Shown here: positions 57,757 to 64,000 of the stretch, piece by piece
Position numbering within the stretch: the first letter of the stretch is position 1
Layout: each line of letters opens with the position of its first letter
Made by a program: the position numbers and the translations under genes
The notes under the pieces: generated by a model
Told to the model about the DNA's origin: nothing
Seen by the model: the letters and a program-made list of their open reading frames with translations, nothing else
Databases searched by the model: none
DNA from: Streptomyces subrutilus
Lineage (GTDB): Bacteria > Actinomycetota > Actinomycetes > Streptomycetales > Streptomycetaceae
Assembly: GCF_008704535.1 (NCBI RefSeq)
Contig: NZ_CP023701.1
Span: 5,498,001 to 5,562,000, forward strand
Length of the DNA stretch: 64,000 nt
Direction of reading: 5' to 3'

Positions 57757-57775
57757 CCACCAAACATTTGTTAGG
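57757..57775. promoter_or_regulatory. KstR2-type operator, copy 2
   Basis: CCACCAAACATTTGTTAGG spans 57757-57775. Its reverse complement begins CCTAACAAATGTTTGGT, identical to copy 1 at 16 of 17 positions. It lies between echA20 (start 57737) and the SDR gene (start 57794), so it can control both units. Confidence 0.8.
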
Positions 57776-57793
57776 TGAGGAAGGTAGCAGCCC

Positions 57794-58558
57794 ATGGAGC
57801 TCGACGGGAGGGTCGCCGTCGTCACCGGCGGAACCCGGGGGGTGGGGGCCGGCATCGCCCGGTCGTTCCTCGCGGCCGGCGCCCGGGTCGTCGTCTGCGC
57901 GCGGCGCCCGCCGGACGCGCCGGTGTCGCGGGGCGGCCGCACGGCCGAATTCAGCCCGGTCGACCTGCGCGATCCGGTCGCCGTACAGGACTTCTTCGAC
58001 GCGGTCGGCCGGCGGTACGGACGGCTCGACTGCCTGGTCAACAACGCGGGCGGGACCCCGTACCGGCCCCTGGACGAGGGCGGCGCCGAGCGGCACGCGC
58101 GGGTGCTGGAACTGAACCTGGTGGCGCCGCTGACGGCCTCGCTCGCGGCCCGCCCGTGGCTGCGCCAGAGCCGGGGCTCGGTGGTGATGATCGGCAGCGT
58201 CAGCGGGACCCGCCCCTCCCCGGGCACGGCCGCGTACGGGGCGGCGAAGGCCGGGCTGGAGCAGCTGGCCCGGTCCATGGCGGTGGAGTGGGCCCCCGAG
58301 GTCCGGGTCAACTCGCTGGTCCTGGGCATGGTGCGGACCGAGCTGGCCCACCTGCACTACGGGGACGGGGCGGGGATCGCGGCGGTGGGGGCGACCGTGC
58401 CGCTGGGCCGGCTGGCGGAGCCCTCGGACGTGGGGGAGGCGGCGGTGTTCCTGGCCTCCGAACGGGCCGGGTACGTGAGCGGGGCGAGCCTGCTGGTGCA
58501 CGGGGGCGGCGAGCGCCCGGCGTTCTTGGATGCGGCGACTGTCAACAAGGAGAGCTGA
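57794..58558 (+). CDS. SDR family oxidoreductase (Rv3549c-like)
   Basis: A 254-residue classical SDR: VAVVTGGTRGVGAGIAR, VNNAGGTPYRP, catalytic Ser in MIGSVSG and the pair YGAAK. By place and pattern it corresponds to the SDR gene Rv3549c next to echA20 in mycobacteria. Its reaction in the pathway is not established. The start codon lies 18 nt after the KstR2-like box. It overlaps nothing and precedes a second SDR by one base. Confidence 0.83.
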   Translation: MELDGRVAVVTGGTRGVGAGIARSFLAAGARVVVCARRPPDAPVSRGGRTAEFSPVDLRDPVAVQDFFDAVGRRYGRLDCLVNNAGGTPYRPLDEGGAERHARVLELNLVAPLTASLAARPWLRQSRGSVVMIGSVSGTRPSPGTAAYGAAKAGLEQLARSMAVEWAPEVRVNSLVLGMVRTELAHLHYGDGAGIAAVGATVPLGRLAEPSDVGEAAVFLASERAGYVSGASLLVHGGGERPAFLDAATVNKES

Positions 58559-58559
58559 G

Positions 58560-59480
58560 ATGACCGGTGGCGCGGGACTGTGCACGGGGCGGGTCGTGAT
58601 CGTGACGGGTGCGGGGCGGGGGCTGGGCCGGGCCCACGCCCTGGCCTTCGCGGCGGAGGGCGCGAAGGTCGTCGTGAACGACCTGGGGGTCGGGCTCGAC
58701 GGGGCGCCGGGCCCGGACGGGCCGGCCGCCCGGGTGGTCGCCGAGATCGAGGCGCTGGGCGGCGAGGCGGTGGCGCACGGCGGCGACATCGCGACCGGCG
58801 GGGGAGCGGACTCGCTGGTGGAGTGCGCCCTCGCCCGCTTCGGGCGGATGGACACCCTGGTCAACAACGCCGGGTTCCTGCGCGACCGGATGCTCGTCAA
58901 CCTGGACGAGGGCGACTGGGACGCGGTCGTCCGGGTCCATCTGAAGGGGCACTTCCTGCCGCTGCGGGCGGCCGCCGCGTGGTGGCGGGCCGAGGCGAAG
59001 GCGGGGCGGCGGGTGGCCGCCCGGGTGGTCAACACCTCGTCCGGAGCGGGGCTGCTGGGCTCGGTCGGCCAGGGCAACTACAGCGCGGCCAAGGCCGGCA
59101 TCCTCGGCCTGACCCTGGTCGCGGCCGCCGAGCTGGAGCGGTACGGGGTCCAGGTCAACGCCATCGCCCCGGCGGCCCGGACCCGGATGACGGAGCAGGC
59201 CTTCGCGGGGACCATGGCCGCCCCGGAGGGGGGCGGCTTCGACGCGATGGCCCCGGAGAACGTGTCCCCGCTGGTGGTGTGGCTCGGGTCGGACGCCTCG
59301 GCGGGGGTCACCGGCCGGGTCTTCGAGGCGGAGGGCGGCCGGATCACCGTGATGGAGGGCTGGCGGCCGGGCCCCACCGCCGACCGAGGCGCCCGCTGGA
59401 GCCCGGCGGAGGCGGGAGAGGCGGCGGCGAAGCTGCTGTCGTCCGCGCGGCCGCCGCTCCCGGTGTACGGGACCCGGTAG
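58560..59480 (+). CDS. SDR family oxidoreductase (Rv3548c-like)
   Basis: The 306-residue SDR is longer than its neighbour: VVIVTGAGRGLGRAHALAFA, then VVVNDLGVGLDG (NAD-specific Asp), VNNAGFLRDRM, NTSSGAGLLGSVGQ and the pair YSAAK. VNDLGVGLDG with an extended C-terminus is typical of the MFE-2-like/Rv3548c group that oxidises 3-hydroxyacyl-CoAs. It ends the rightward unit and is followed by a strong hairpin. Confidence 0.84.
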   Translation: MTGGAGLCTGRVVIVTGAGRGLGRAHALAFAAEGAKVVVNDLGVGLDGAPGPDGPAARVVAEIEALGGEAVAHGGDIATGGGADSLVECALARFGRMDTLVNNAGFLRDRMLVNLDEGDWDAVVRVHLKGHFLPLRAAAAWWRAEAKAGRRVAARVVNTSSGAGLLGSVGQGNYSAAKAGILGLTLVAAAELERYGVQVNAIAPAARTRMTEQAFAGTMAAPEGGGFDAMAPENVSPLVVWLGSDASAGVTGRVFEAEGGRITVMEGWRPGPTADRGARWSPAEAGEAAAKLLSSARPPLPVYGTR

Positions 59481-59537
59481 GCCGCGGGCGGGCGGGCCGG
59501 CGGGCCCGGACGGGTCGCAGGGCGGGGCCGCACGGAG

Positions 59538-59584
59538 AAGGAGCCGGGTCCGGCCCCCTGGCGAGGGGTCGGGTCCGGCTCCTT
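59538..59584 (+). terminator. 20-bp stem hairpin after the SDR pair
   Basis: Arms 59538-59557 and 59565-59584 form a continuous 20-bp stem when three G-U pairs are allowed, with a 7-nt loop. It starts 57 nt after the SDR stop and closes the catabolic island on the right. Confidence 0.75.
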
Positions 59585-59772
59585 GGCTCCTGCGATGGGG
59601 TATCCCTACCCGCTCGGGCCGCGCGCCGAACCGGGACCGGGCCACGGGTTGTCCCCGGTTCGCGCCCCTGGTTCGCGCCCCCGGTCTTCGCCGGCGCCCT
59701 ACGCTCCCGGTGGGCGCGGGACGGGGGCGGAGGGTGGTGTTCCGGCTCGGGGGACGGGGCACACCCGTCCAC

Positions 59773-59940
59773 ATGAGCACAGGCTGGATCGTCGTCCTGG
59801 CCTTCTTCGGGGGCTTCGTCCTGCTGGTCCTGGTGGAGGTGGTGCGCAGCGGCCCGGGCGGCGGCGCGGACCGCGAGGACGGGACCGGTGACGGCGGCGG
59901 CTGCGGCGGGGCGGACGGCTGCGGTTGCGGAGAAGCCTGA
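59773..59940 (+). CDS. small membrane protein with Gly/Cys tail
   Basis: A 55-residue protein: one hydrophobic helix (about 4-22, WIVVLAFFGGFVLLVLV) and a tail rich in Gly, Asp and Cys, ending GCGGADGCGCGEA. ATG 59773 is the best start; a longer upstream frame is Arg-rich noise. The four cysteines could bind metal. Family and function are unknown. The neighbour at 59986 has a similar tail. Confidence 0.6.
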   Translation: MSTGWIVVLAFFGGFVLLVLVEVVRSGPGGGADREDGTGDGGGCGGADGCGCGEA

Positions 59941-59985
59941 CGGAGCCGGGTGTTCCTCTGCCCGGGGTCGGGCACACCGCCCGGT

Positions 59986-60288
59986 ATGGGCAGAAACGCG
60001 GTGGTGGTCTGGATCGCTGGTGGGGTGTGCCTCGGCACGTGGGGGGTGCTCGCCTGGATCGCGTTCGACCCCGGTCTGCGGGGAGTGCGGGACGGCCTCG
60101 GCGGCTGGATGGTGGCCCTCGCCGTCGCCCCGGCCGTCGTCACCGTCGGCCTGGCCGCCCTCCTGCTGGGGGGCGGAGGGGGCGGGGGCGGGGGGAGCAG
60201 GTGGTCCGGGGGCGACGGGGGCGTCGGCATCGGGGGCGGCTGCGGCAGCGGCTGTGGCGGGTGCGGGGGGTGCGGCGGCGGCGTGTGA
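59986..60288 (+). CDS. two-helix membrane protein with Gly/Cys-rich tail
   Basis: A 100-residue protein with two hydrophobic segments (about 5-23 and 40-62) followed by a long Gly run and a tail with repeated CGG/CGSG units (GGGCGSGCGGCGGCGGGV). Such tails end many actinobacterial TIGR04222-like membrane proteins, but that domain is absent here. ATG 59986 is chosen over GTG 59950. No function is recognised. Confidence 0.6.
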   Translation: MGRNAVVVWIAGGVCLGTWGVLAWIAFDPGLRGVRDGLGGWMVALAVAPAVVTVGLAALLLGGGGGGGGGSRWSGGDGGVGIGGGCGSGCGGCGGCGGGV

Positions 60289-60343
60289 CCACCGCCGCCG
60301 CCACCCCCGCCCGCCGCGCCCTATCGCGCCGCATCGCGCCGCG

Positions 60344-61039
60344 TCAGGAGAGCTTGCCGCCGTAGTCCGGGAGCTTGACGGTGCGTTCGGCGTGGCCGCC
60401 GACGAGGTCGCTCTGGTTGTTGCCGATGTTGGCGATGATCGTGTAGCCGCGCGCCTCGATCTCGGCCCGCTTGCCCGTCTTGTACGCGCTGACCTCGTCG
60501 AACAGGTCGGGCAGGTCGCGGACGTAGAGGCCCGAGACGGGATAGCCGACGGCCTTGAGGTTGTGCTCGGTCAGCGAGTACACGATGCCCGGGCGGGCCG
60601 TGACGAAGAAGATCGCCACCCCGCGCTCGCTCGCGTACCGGGTCAGGTCGCGGACCTTGGCGATGGCGGGCGTCGGGAAGGTCCAGAACCAGTGGAAGTC
60701 CGTCTCCAGCGAGGAGTTGTCGATGTCGAGGACGATCGCCGGCTTCTCGCCGGCCGGTGAGGCGGCGATGCGCTGCTCGATGCCGGGCCGGGCCGCGTCG
60801 ATGACCGAGGCGACGTCGCGCTGCCAGGTGCCGTAGTCGATGCCGAGGATCGCCGCGTTGCCGCCGGGGGCGGAACCGGACGCGACCGGGGCCGGGCCCG
60901 TGGCGGCGGGCGGGGTCGCGGCGACGGCGGCCGGGGCCGCCTGCGCGGCTCCGGCCGGCAGCAGCGTCAGGACGGCCGCCGCGGCGGAGAGGGCGGCGGC
61001 GGTCGTACGGGTCACTCGGGTACGGCGGGTGCTGCGCAT
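60344..61039 (-). CDS. secreted HAD-superfamily (class B-type) acid phosphatase
   Basis: The 231-residue protein has a Tat- or Sec-type signal peptide with RRTRVTRTTAAALS and a cut near AQAAP (residue ~32). The HAD nucleophile motif is VLDIDNSSL (DxD variant), followed by FFVTARPG (motif II) and KTGKRAEI with the motif III lysine. This is the plant-VSP/class III-B acid phosphatase pattern. It likely releases phosphate from extracellular substrates. A frame extending further upstream is rejected because it lacks a start before the signal peptide. Confidence 0.87.
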   Translation of the reverse strand: MRSTRRTRVTRTTAAALSAAAAVLTLLPAGAAQAAPAAVAATPPAATGPAPVASGSAPGGNAAILGIDYGTWQRDVASVIDAARPGIEQRIAASPAGEKPAIVLDIDNSSLETDFHWFWTFPTPAIAKVRDLTRYASERGVAIFFVTARPGIVYSLTEHNLKAVGYPVSGLYVRDLPDLFDEVSAYKTGKRAEIEARGYTIIANIGNNQSDLVGGHAERTVKLPDYGGKLS

Positions 61040-61149
61040 GGGGGACGCTCCTCGGTCGTATTGGCATGTACGCGACCAGGTTCGGGGCTCCCCGCCGACA
61101 TGTCTACCGGCTGGTAAGTAACTTTTCGCGGACGGGCGGTGAACGCCCG

Positions 61150-62040
61150 TCACGTGGCGCATTCCAGGACCGTGCCGCACAGCGCGCACCGCGCCCGCAG
61201 CGGCCCGCGCACCGGCAGCCGCAGCCGCTGGGCGCACACCGGACAGGGGAAGCTCACCCGCCGCTCCGCCCCGTGCCCCTCGAAGCGGTAGCCCGCCCCG
61301 CGCTCCGCGGCCGCCCCCGAGCGCCGGGCGCGGGCGTAGCGGAGCCGTTCGGCGGGGCCGGCGGCGGCGAGCGGGGCCCGGCGGTGGTCCCGGGCGTCGA
61401 GGGCGCCGCCGCGCACGTACGCCTCGTACGCCCGCGGGCTGGTGAACCGGGCGGAGAGGTCCTCGCCGATCAGCCGGCCGCGCTTGGCCAGGACGTAGCC
61501 GAACTCCTCCGGGGTGAGGTAGCCGAACTTCTGGTGGGTGAGCGCGTCCTGGCGGTAGGCGTCGAGCAGCAGCCAGCCCGCCCCGAGGTAGGCGGCGGCG
61601 GTGTCGGTGAGGATCTCGTTGTCGGCGGTGGTGGCGAAGCGCAGGTCCAGGCGGTGCAGCAGGACGTGGGCCACCTCGTGGGAGAGGGCCGCCGCCAGGT
61701 CGCCGCGGTGGGTGCGGAAGCGGTCGGCGACCTCGACGAAGTACTCGGGCCCGTCGGTCAGTTCCACGGTGGCCGCCTGCTCCATGGGCCGGAAGGAGAC
61801 CAGCACGCGGGCGTCGGGCAGCCGTAGTGCGCGGACCATCGCCGAGGCCACCCGGTGCGCCCCCAGGTGCAGGTCCTCGTCCGGGCCGAACGCCGCGTCG
61901 CCGGGGGCGAAGGCGGTGTCGTAGGCGCGGATCCCGTCGGTCGTCAGGCGGCGGTGGAGCGCGGTGATCGCGGCGCGCACCGTGTCCAGATGTGGAAATC
62001 CGTGCTCGATCGGGCCGTTCGGCGTGCCGTTGCGCTTCAT
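61150..62040 (-). CDS. HExxH metalloprotease-like protein with C-terminal zinc ribbon
   Basis: The 296-residue protein has HEVAH (residues 121-125) in AAALSHEVAHVLLHR, a gluzincin-like zinc-protease motif, and a downstream Glu/Asp-rich segment NEILTDTAAAYLGAGW that could give the third ligand. The C-terminus has a zinc ribbon, CPVC and CALC about 20 residues apart. No signal peptide is seen, so it should be cytoplasmic. I do not recognise a named family; proteolysis is an inference from the motif. Confidence 0.75.
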   Translation of the reverse strand: MKRNGTPNGPIEHGFPHLDTVRAAITALHRRLTTDGIRAYDTAFAPGDAAFGPDEDLHLGAHRVASAMVRALRLPDARVLVSFRPMEQAATVELTDGPEYFVEVADRFRTHRGDLAAALSHEVAHVLLHRLDLRFATTADNEILTDTAAAYLGAGWLLLDAYRQDALTHQKFGYLTPEEFGYVLAKRGRLIGEDLSARFTSPRAYEAYVRGGALDARDHRRAPLAAAGPAERLRYARARRSGAAAERGAGYRFEGHGAERRVSFPCPVCAQRLRLPVRGPLRARCALCGTVLECAT

Positions 62041-62192
62041 CGGGTCTCCTCCACCGCAATCCCTGCCGTGCTGGCCGGGGATTGGCCAAAAATGCGTCCT
62101 TGATGCCGCGCCTCCGCTTGTTGTGTCATGGACCCGTCATTCACCCGGTGACACGCACGGCCCAACCCCCCACGAAAGGCAGTGTGTTGACC

Positions 62193-62966
62193 ATGAGCAC
62201 TCTTGTGCGGTTCATGAAGCGCACCCTCGCCGTCGGCGCGGTCGCCCTCGCGGCCGTCAGCCTCCAGCCCGCCAACGCCGGCGCCTCCCCGGCCCCCGTC
62301 GTCGGCGGCACGCGCGCCGCCCAGGGCGAGTTCCCCTTCATGGTGCGCCTCTCCATGGGCTGCGGCGGCGCCCTCTACACCCAGCAGATCGTCCTCACCG
62401 CCGCGCACTGCGTGAACGGCTCCGGCAACAACACCTCCATCACCGCCACCGCCGGAAACGTCGACCTCAACAGCTCCAGCACCATCAAGGTCAAGTCCAC
62501 CAAGGTCCTCCAGGCCCCCGGCTACAACGGCACCGGCAAGGACTGGGCCCTCATCAAGCTCGCCCAGCCCATCAACCTGCCCACCCTCAAGATCGCCGAG
62601 ACCAAGGCCTACGACAGCGGCACCTTCACCGTCGCCGGCTGGGGCGCCACCCGCGAAGGCGGCGCACAGCAGCGCTACCTCATGAAGGCCACCGTCCCCT
62701 TCGTCTCCGACGCCAGCTGCCAGAGCTCCTACGGCGGCTCGCTGGTCCCGGGCGAGGAGATCTGTGCCGGATTCAGCCAGGGCGGCGTCGACACCTGCCA
62801 GGGCGACTCCGGCGGCCCGATGTTCCGCCGCGACAACGCCAACGCCTGGATCCAGGTCGGCATCGTCAGCTGGGGCGAGGGATGCGCCCGCCCCGGCTAC
62901 CCCGGCGTCTACACCGAGGTCTCGACCTTCGCCGCCGCGATCAAGAGCGCCGCGGCCGGCCTGTAG
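62193..62966 (+). CDS. secreted trypsin-like serine protease
   Basis: The 257-residue protein has a signal peptide (MKRTLAVGAVALAAVS, cut near residue 30) and mature start VVGGTRAAQGEFPFMV, typical of trypsins. The triad is His in LTAAHCV, Asp in GKDWALIKL, and Ser in GDSGGP; DTCQGD places the S1 Asp of a trypsin specificity. Six cysteines fit three disulphides. The in-frame GTG at 62184 has better spacing to AAAGG and is an alternative start; ATG 62193 is used here. Confidence 0.92.
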   Translation: MSTLVRFMKRTLAVGAVALAAVSLQPANAGASPAPVVGGTRAAQGEFPFMVRLSMGCGGALYTQQIVLTAAHCVNGSGNNTSITATAGNVDLNSSSTIKVKSTKVLQAPGYNGTGKDWALIKLAQPINLPTLKIAETKAYDSGTFTVAGWGATREGGAQQRYLMKATVPFVSDASCQSSYGGSLVPGEEICAGFSQGGVDTCQGDSGGPMFRRDNANAWIQVGIVSWGEGCARPGYPGVYTEVSTFAAAIKSAAAGL

Positions 62967-62973
62967 CCCCACC

Positions 62974-63018
62974 GCCTCGTCCTTCCGGCCGGACGGGAAC
63001 CGGCCGGAAGGACGAGGC
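62974..63018 (+). terminator. 19-bp perfect hairpin after the trypsin gene
   Basis: GCCTCGTCCTTCCGGCCGG (62974-62992) is perfectly complementary to 63000-63018 with a 7-nt loop, seven bases after the trypsin stop. Confidence 0.88.
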
Positions 63019-63201
63019 GCCCCGCCCCGGACGCACGTACCGTCGACCGGGGCGACCACGCCCCGGCGCGGCCCGGACACGGCCGCCCCCCTCCCGCGAC
63101 CCCCGCTCCGCGGCCCGCCGTGCGGTTGCGGGCCGCGGCACGCACCGGTCCCATGGGAGGAAACCGACGACGGCAGCGGGCGACAGTGGGGCAGGCGGCG
63201 C

Positions 63202-63858
63202 ATGGCGATCAGAGTGGTCATCGCGGACGACCAGGACATGGTCAGGACGGGCTTCCGGATGATCCTCGAAAGCCAGCCGGACATCGAGGTCGTCGCCGAC
63301 GTCGTCGACGGCGAGGCCGCCCTCGCGGCCGTGGCCCTGCACCGGCCCGACGTGCTGCTCCTCGACATCCGCATGCCCAGGCTGGACGGCCTGGAGGTCA
63401 CCCGCCGCCTCGCCGGCCGGGACGGCCCGCGCATCGTCATCGTCACCACCTTCGACCTCGACGAATACGTCCACGCGGCGCTCCGCGGCGGAGCGTCCGG
63501 CTTCCTCCTGAAGGACGCCAGCCCGGCCATGCTGGTTGAAGCCGTACGGGCCGCGTCCGTCGGCGACTCGCTCGTCTCACCCGCCATCACGGTGCGGCTG
63601 CTGCGCGAGATGGCCGTACGCGCCCCGGCCGCCGCGGCCGCCCGCCGCCCCGCCGAACCGCTGACCGAACGGGAACGCGAGGTCGTGCGCTGCCTGGCCC
63701 GCGGCCTGACCAACGCGGAGATCGCGGCGGAGCTCTTCGTCTCCCTCTCCACCGTCAAGACCCACCTGGCCAACGTCCAGGCCAAGCTGGACGCCCGCAA
63801 CCGGGTGGAGATCGCCGCCTGGGCCTGGGAGAGCGGCCTGGCCACCGGCCCCGCATGA
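63202..63858 (+). CDS. NarL/FixJ-family response regulator
   Basis: A 218-residue two-component regulator. The receiver domain has the acidic pair ADDQ, the phosphoacceptor Asp55 in LLLDIRMP, and the conserved Lys in FLLKDAS. The LuxR/NarL HTH is LTEREREVVRCLARGLTNAE and STVKTHLANVQAKL. Upstream lies about 180 nt with no other gene. Its stop overlaps a short downstream frame, and a probable histidine kinase begins at 63953, so the pair forms a two-component system. Confidence 0.94.
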   Translation: MAIRVVIADDQDMVRTGFRMILESQPDIEVVADVVDGEAALAAVALHRPDVLLLDIRMPRLDGLEVTRRLAGRDGPRIVIVTTFDLDEYVHAALRGGASGFLLKDASPAMLVEAVRAASVGDSLVSPAITVRLLREMAVRAPAAAAARRPAEPLTEREREVVRCLARGLTNAEIAAELFVSLSTVKTHLANVQAKLDARNRVEIAAWAWESGLATGPA

Positions 63859-63952
63859 CCCGCACGCCGCCGGCGGCGGCCCGTACGGCGACGCGCCGGC
63901 CCCGCACGGCCACCGCCCCCGCGCCCGCCGGCCCCGTCCGCGGGGGGCGGGG

Positions 63953-64000
63953 ATGAGTCCGCCGGCCGGGTGGGCGCGGCGGCACCCGCGCGCCGCCGAC
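63953..64000 (+). CDS. probable sensor histidine kinase, N-terminus only (partial)
   Basis: ATG at 63953 opens a frame MSPPAGWARRHPRAAD that runs off the right edge. The WARRHPRAAD start is typical of the short cytoplasmic lead into the first helix of NarL-partner histidine kinases in Streptomyces, and the gene follows a response regulator. Only 16 residues are visible, so the call rests mostly on position. Confidence 0.5.
   Translation, partial: MSPPAGWARRHPRAAD

Noticed and set aside
63855..63956. A 33-residue gene starting at ATG 63855
   Set aside because: The translation is a low-complexity Arg/Ala/Thr/Pro string; the ATG at 63953 gives a better histidine-kinase-like start.

Overview
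This is 64 kb of very GC-rich actinobacterial chromosome, almost certainly Streptomyces. The evidence is strong third-position GC bias, many GTG starts, 4-nt ATGA/GTGA gene overlaps, the trpC-trpM-trpB-trpA order, HGxxPAAW and TIGR02234 proteins inside the trp block, and a bifunctional-type PriA in the his operon. I see no rRNA, tRNA, insertion sequence, prophage or CRISPR array. This is mostly core chromosome with one accessory catabolic island.

Layout. 1-5.5 kb: start of a small basic protein, a NYN-domain protein, an ABC-2 exporter pair, a membrane protein, YbaK and a Lon-N-domain protein. 5.75-11.5 kb: the histidine operon hisD-hisC-hisB-(small membrane protein)-hisH-priA-(RidA-like)-hisF. 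12.4-19.4 kb: hisI-trpE, three small membrane proteins, then trpC-trpM-trpB-trpA, closed by a perfect hairpin. 19.5-21.7 kb: a membrane-anchored DsbA-like protein and lgt. 21.7-29.7 kb, minus strand: a tightly overlapping operon of four ADP-ribosylglycohydrolase-family proteins, a ribokinase, a class III CoA-transferase and a CitE/HpcH-type lyase; its pathway is not one I can name. 30-37 kb: a VIT1/CCC1-type transporter and glutamate synthase gltB-gltD. 37-46 kb: a large LuxR-type (LAL) ATPase regulator, a lipoprotein, remnants of a TetR/exporter pair, a secreted DUF1906 protein, a flavin-binding protein, a PadR regulator, an SDR and a methyltransferase.

46.2-59.5 kb holds the most notable content. 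Gene for gene it resembles the KstR2 regulon of mycobacteria, which degrades the last two steroid rings (HIP pathway): two acyl-CoA dehydrogenase subunits, IpdF, KstR2, FadA6, IpdC, IpdB, IpdA, EchA20 and two SDRs. Two near-identical palindromes, both close to the mycobacterial KstR2 motif, sit in the two divergent promoter regions and could control all four transcription units. The cluster is split by a cold-shock module (csp plus DEAD-box helicase) and a secreted tyrosine phosphatase. No HIP-CoA ligase and no ring A/B genes are present here. The csp gene has a leader with an unusually classical terminator hairpin, suggesting attenuation.

59.5-64 kb: two small membrane proteins with Gly/Cys-rich tails, a secreted HAD phosphatase, a zinc-protease-like protein with a zinc ribbon, a secreted trypsin, a NarL-type response regulator, and the start of its probable histidine kinase, cut by the window end.

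All functional calls come from recognising motifs and family resemblance by eye; no alignment or database search was run. Coordinates were checked against start and stop codons in the sequence.
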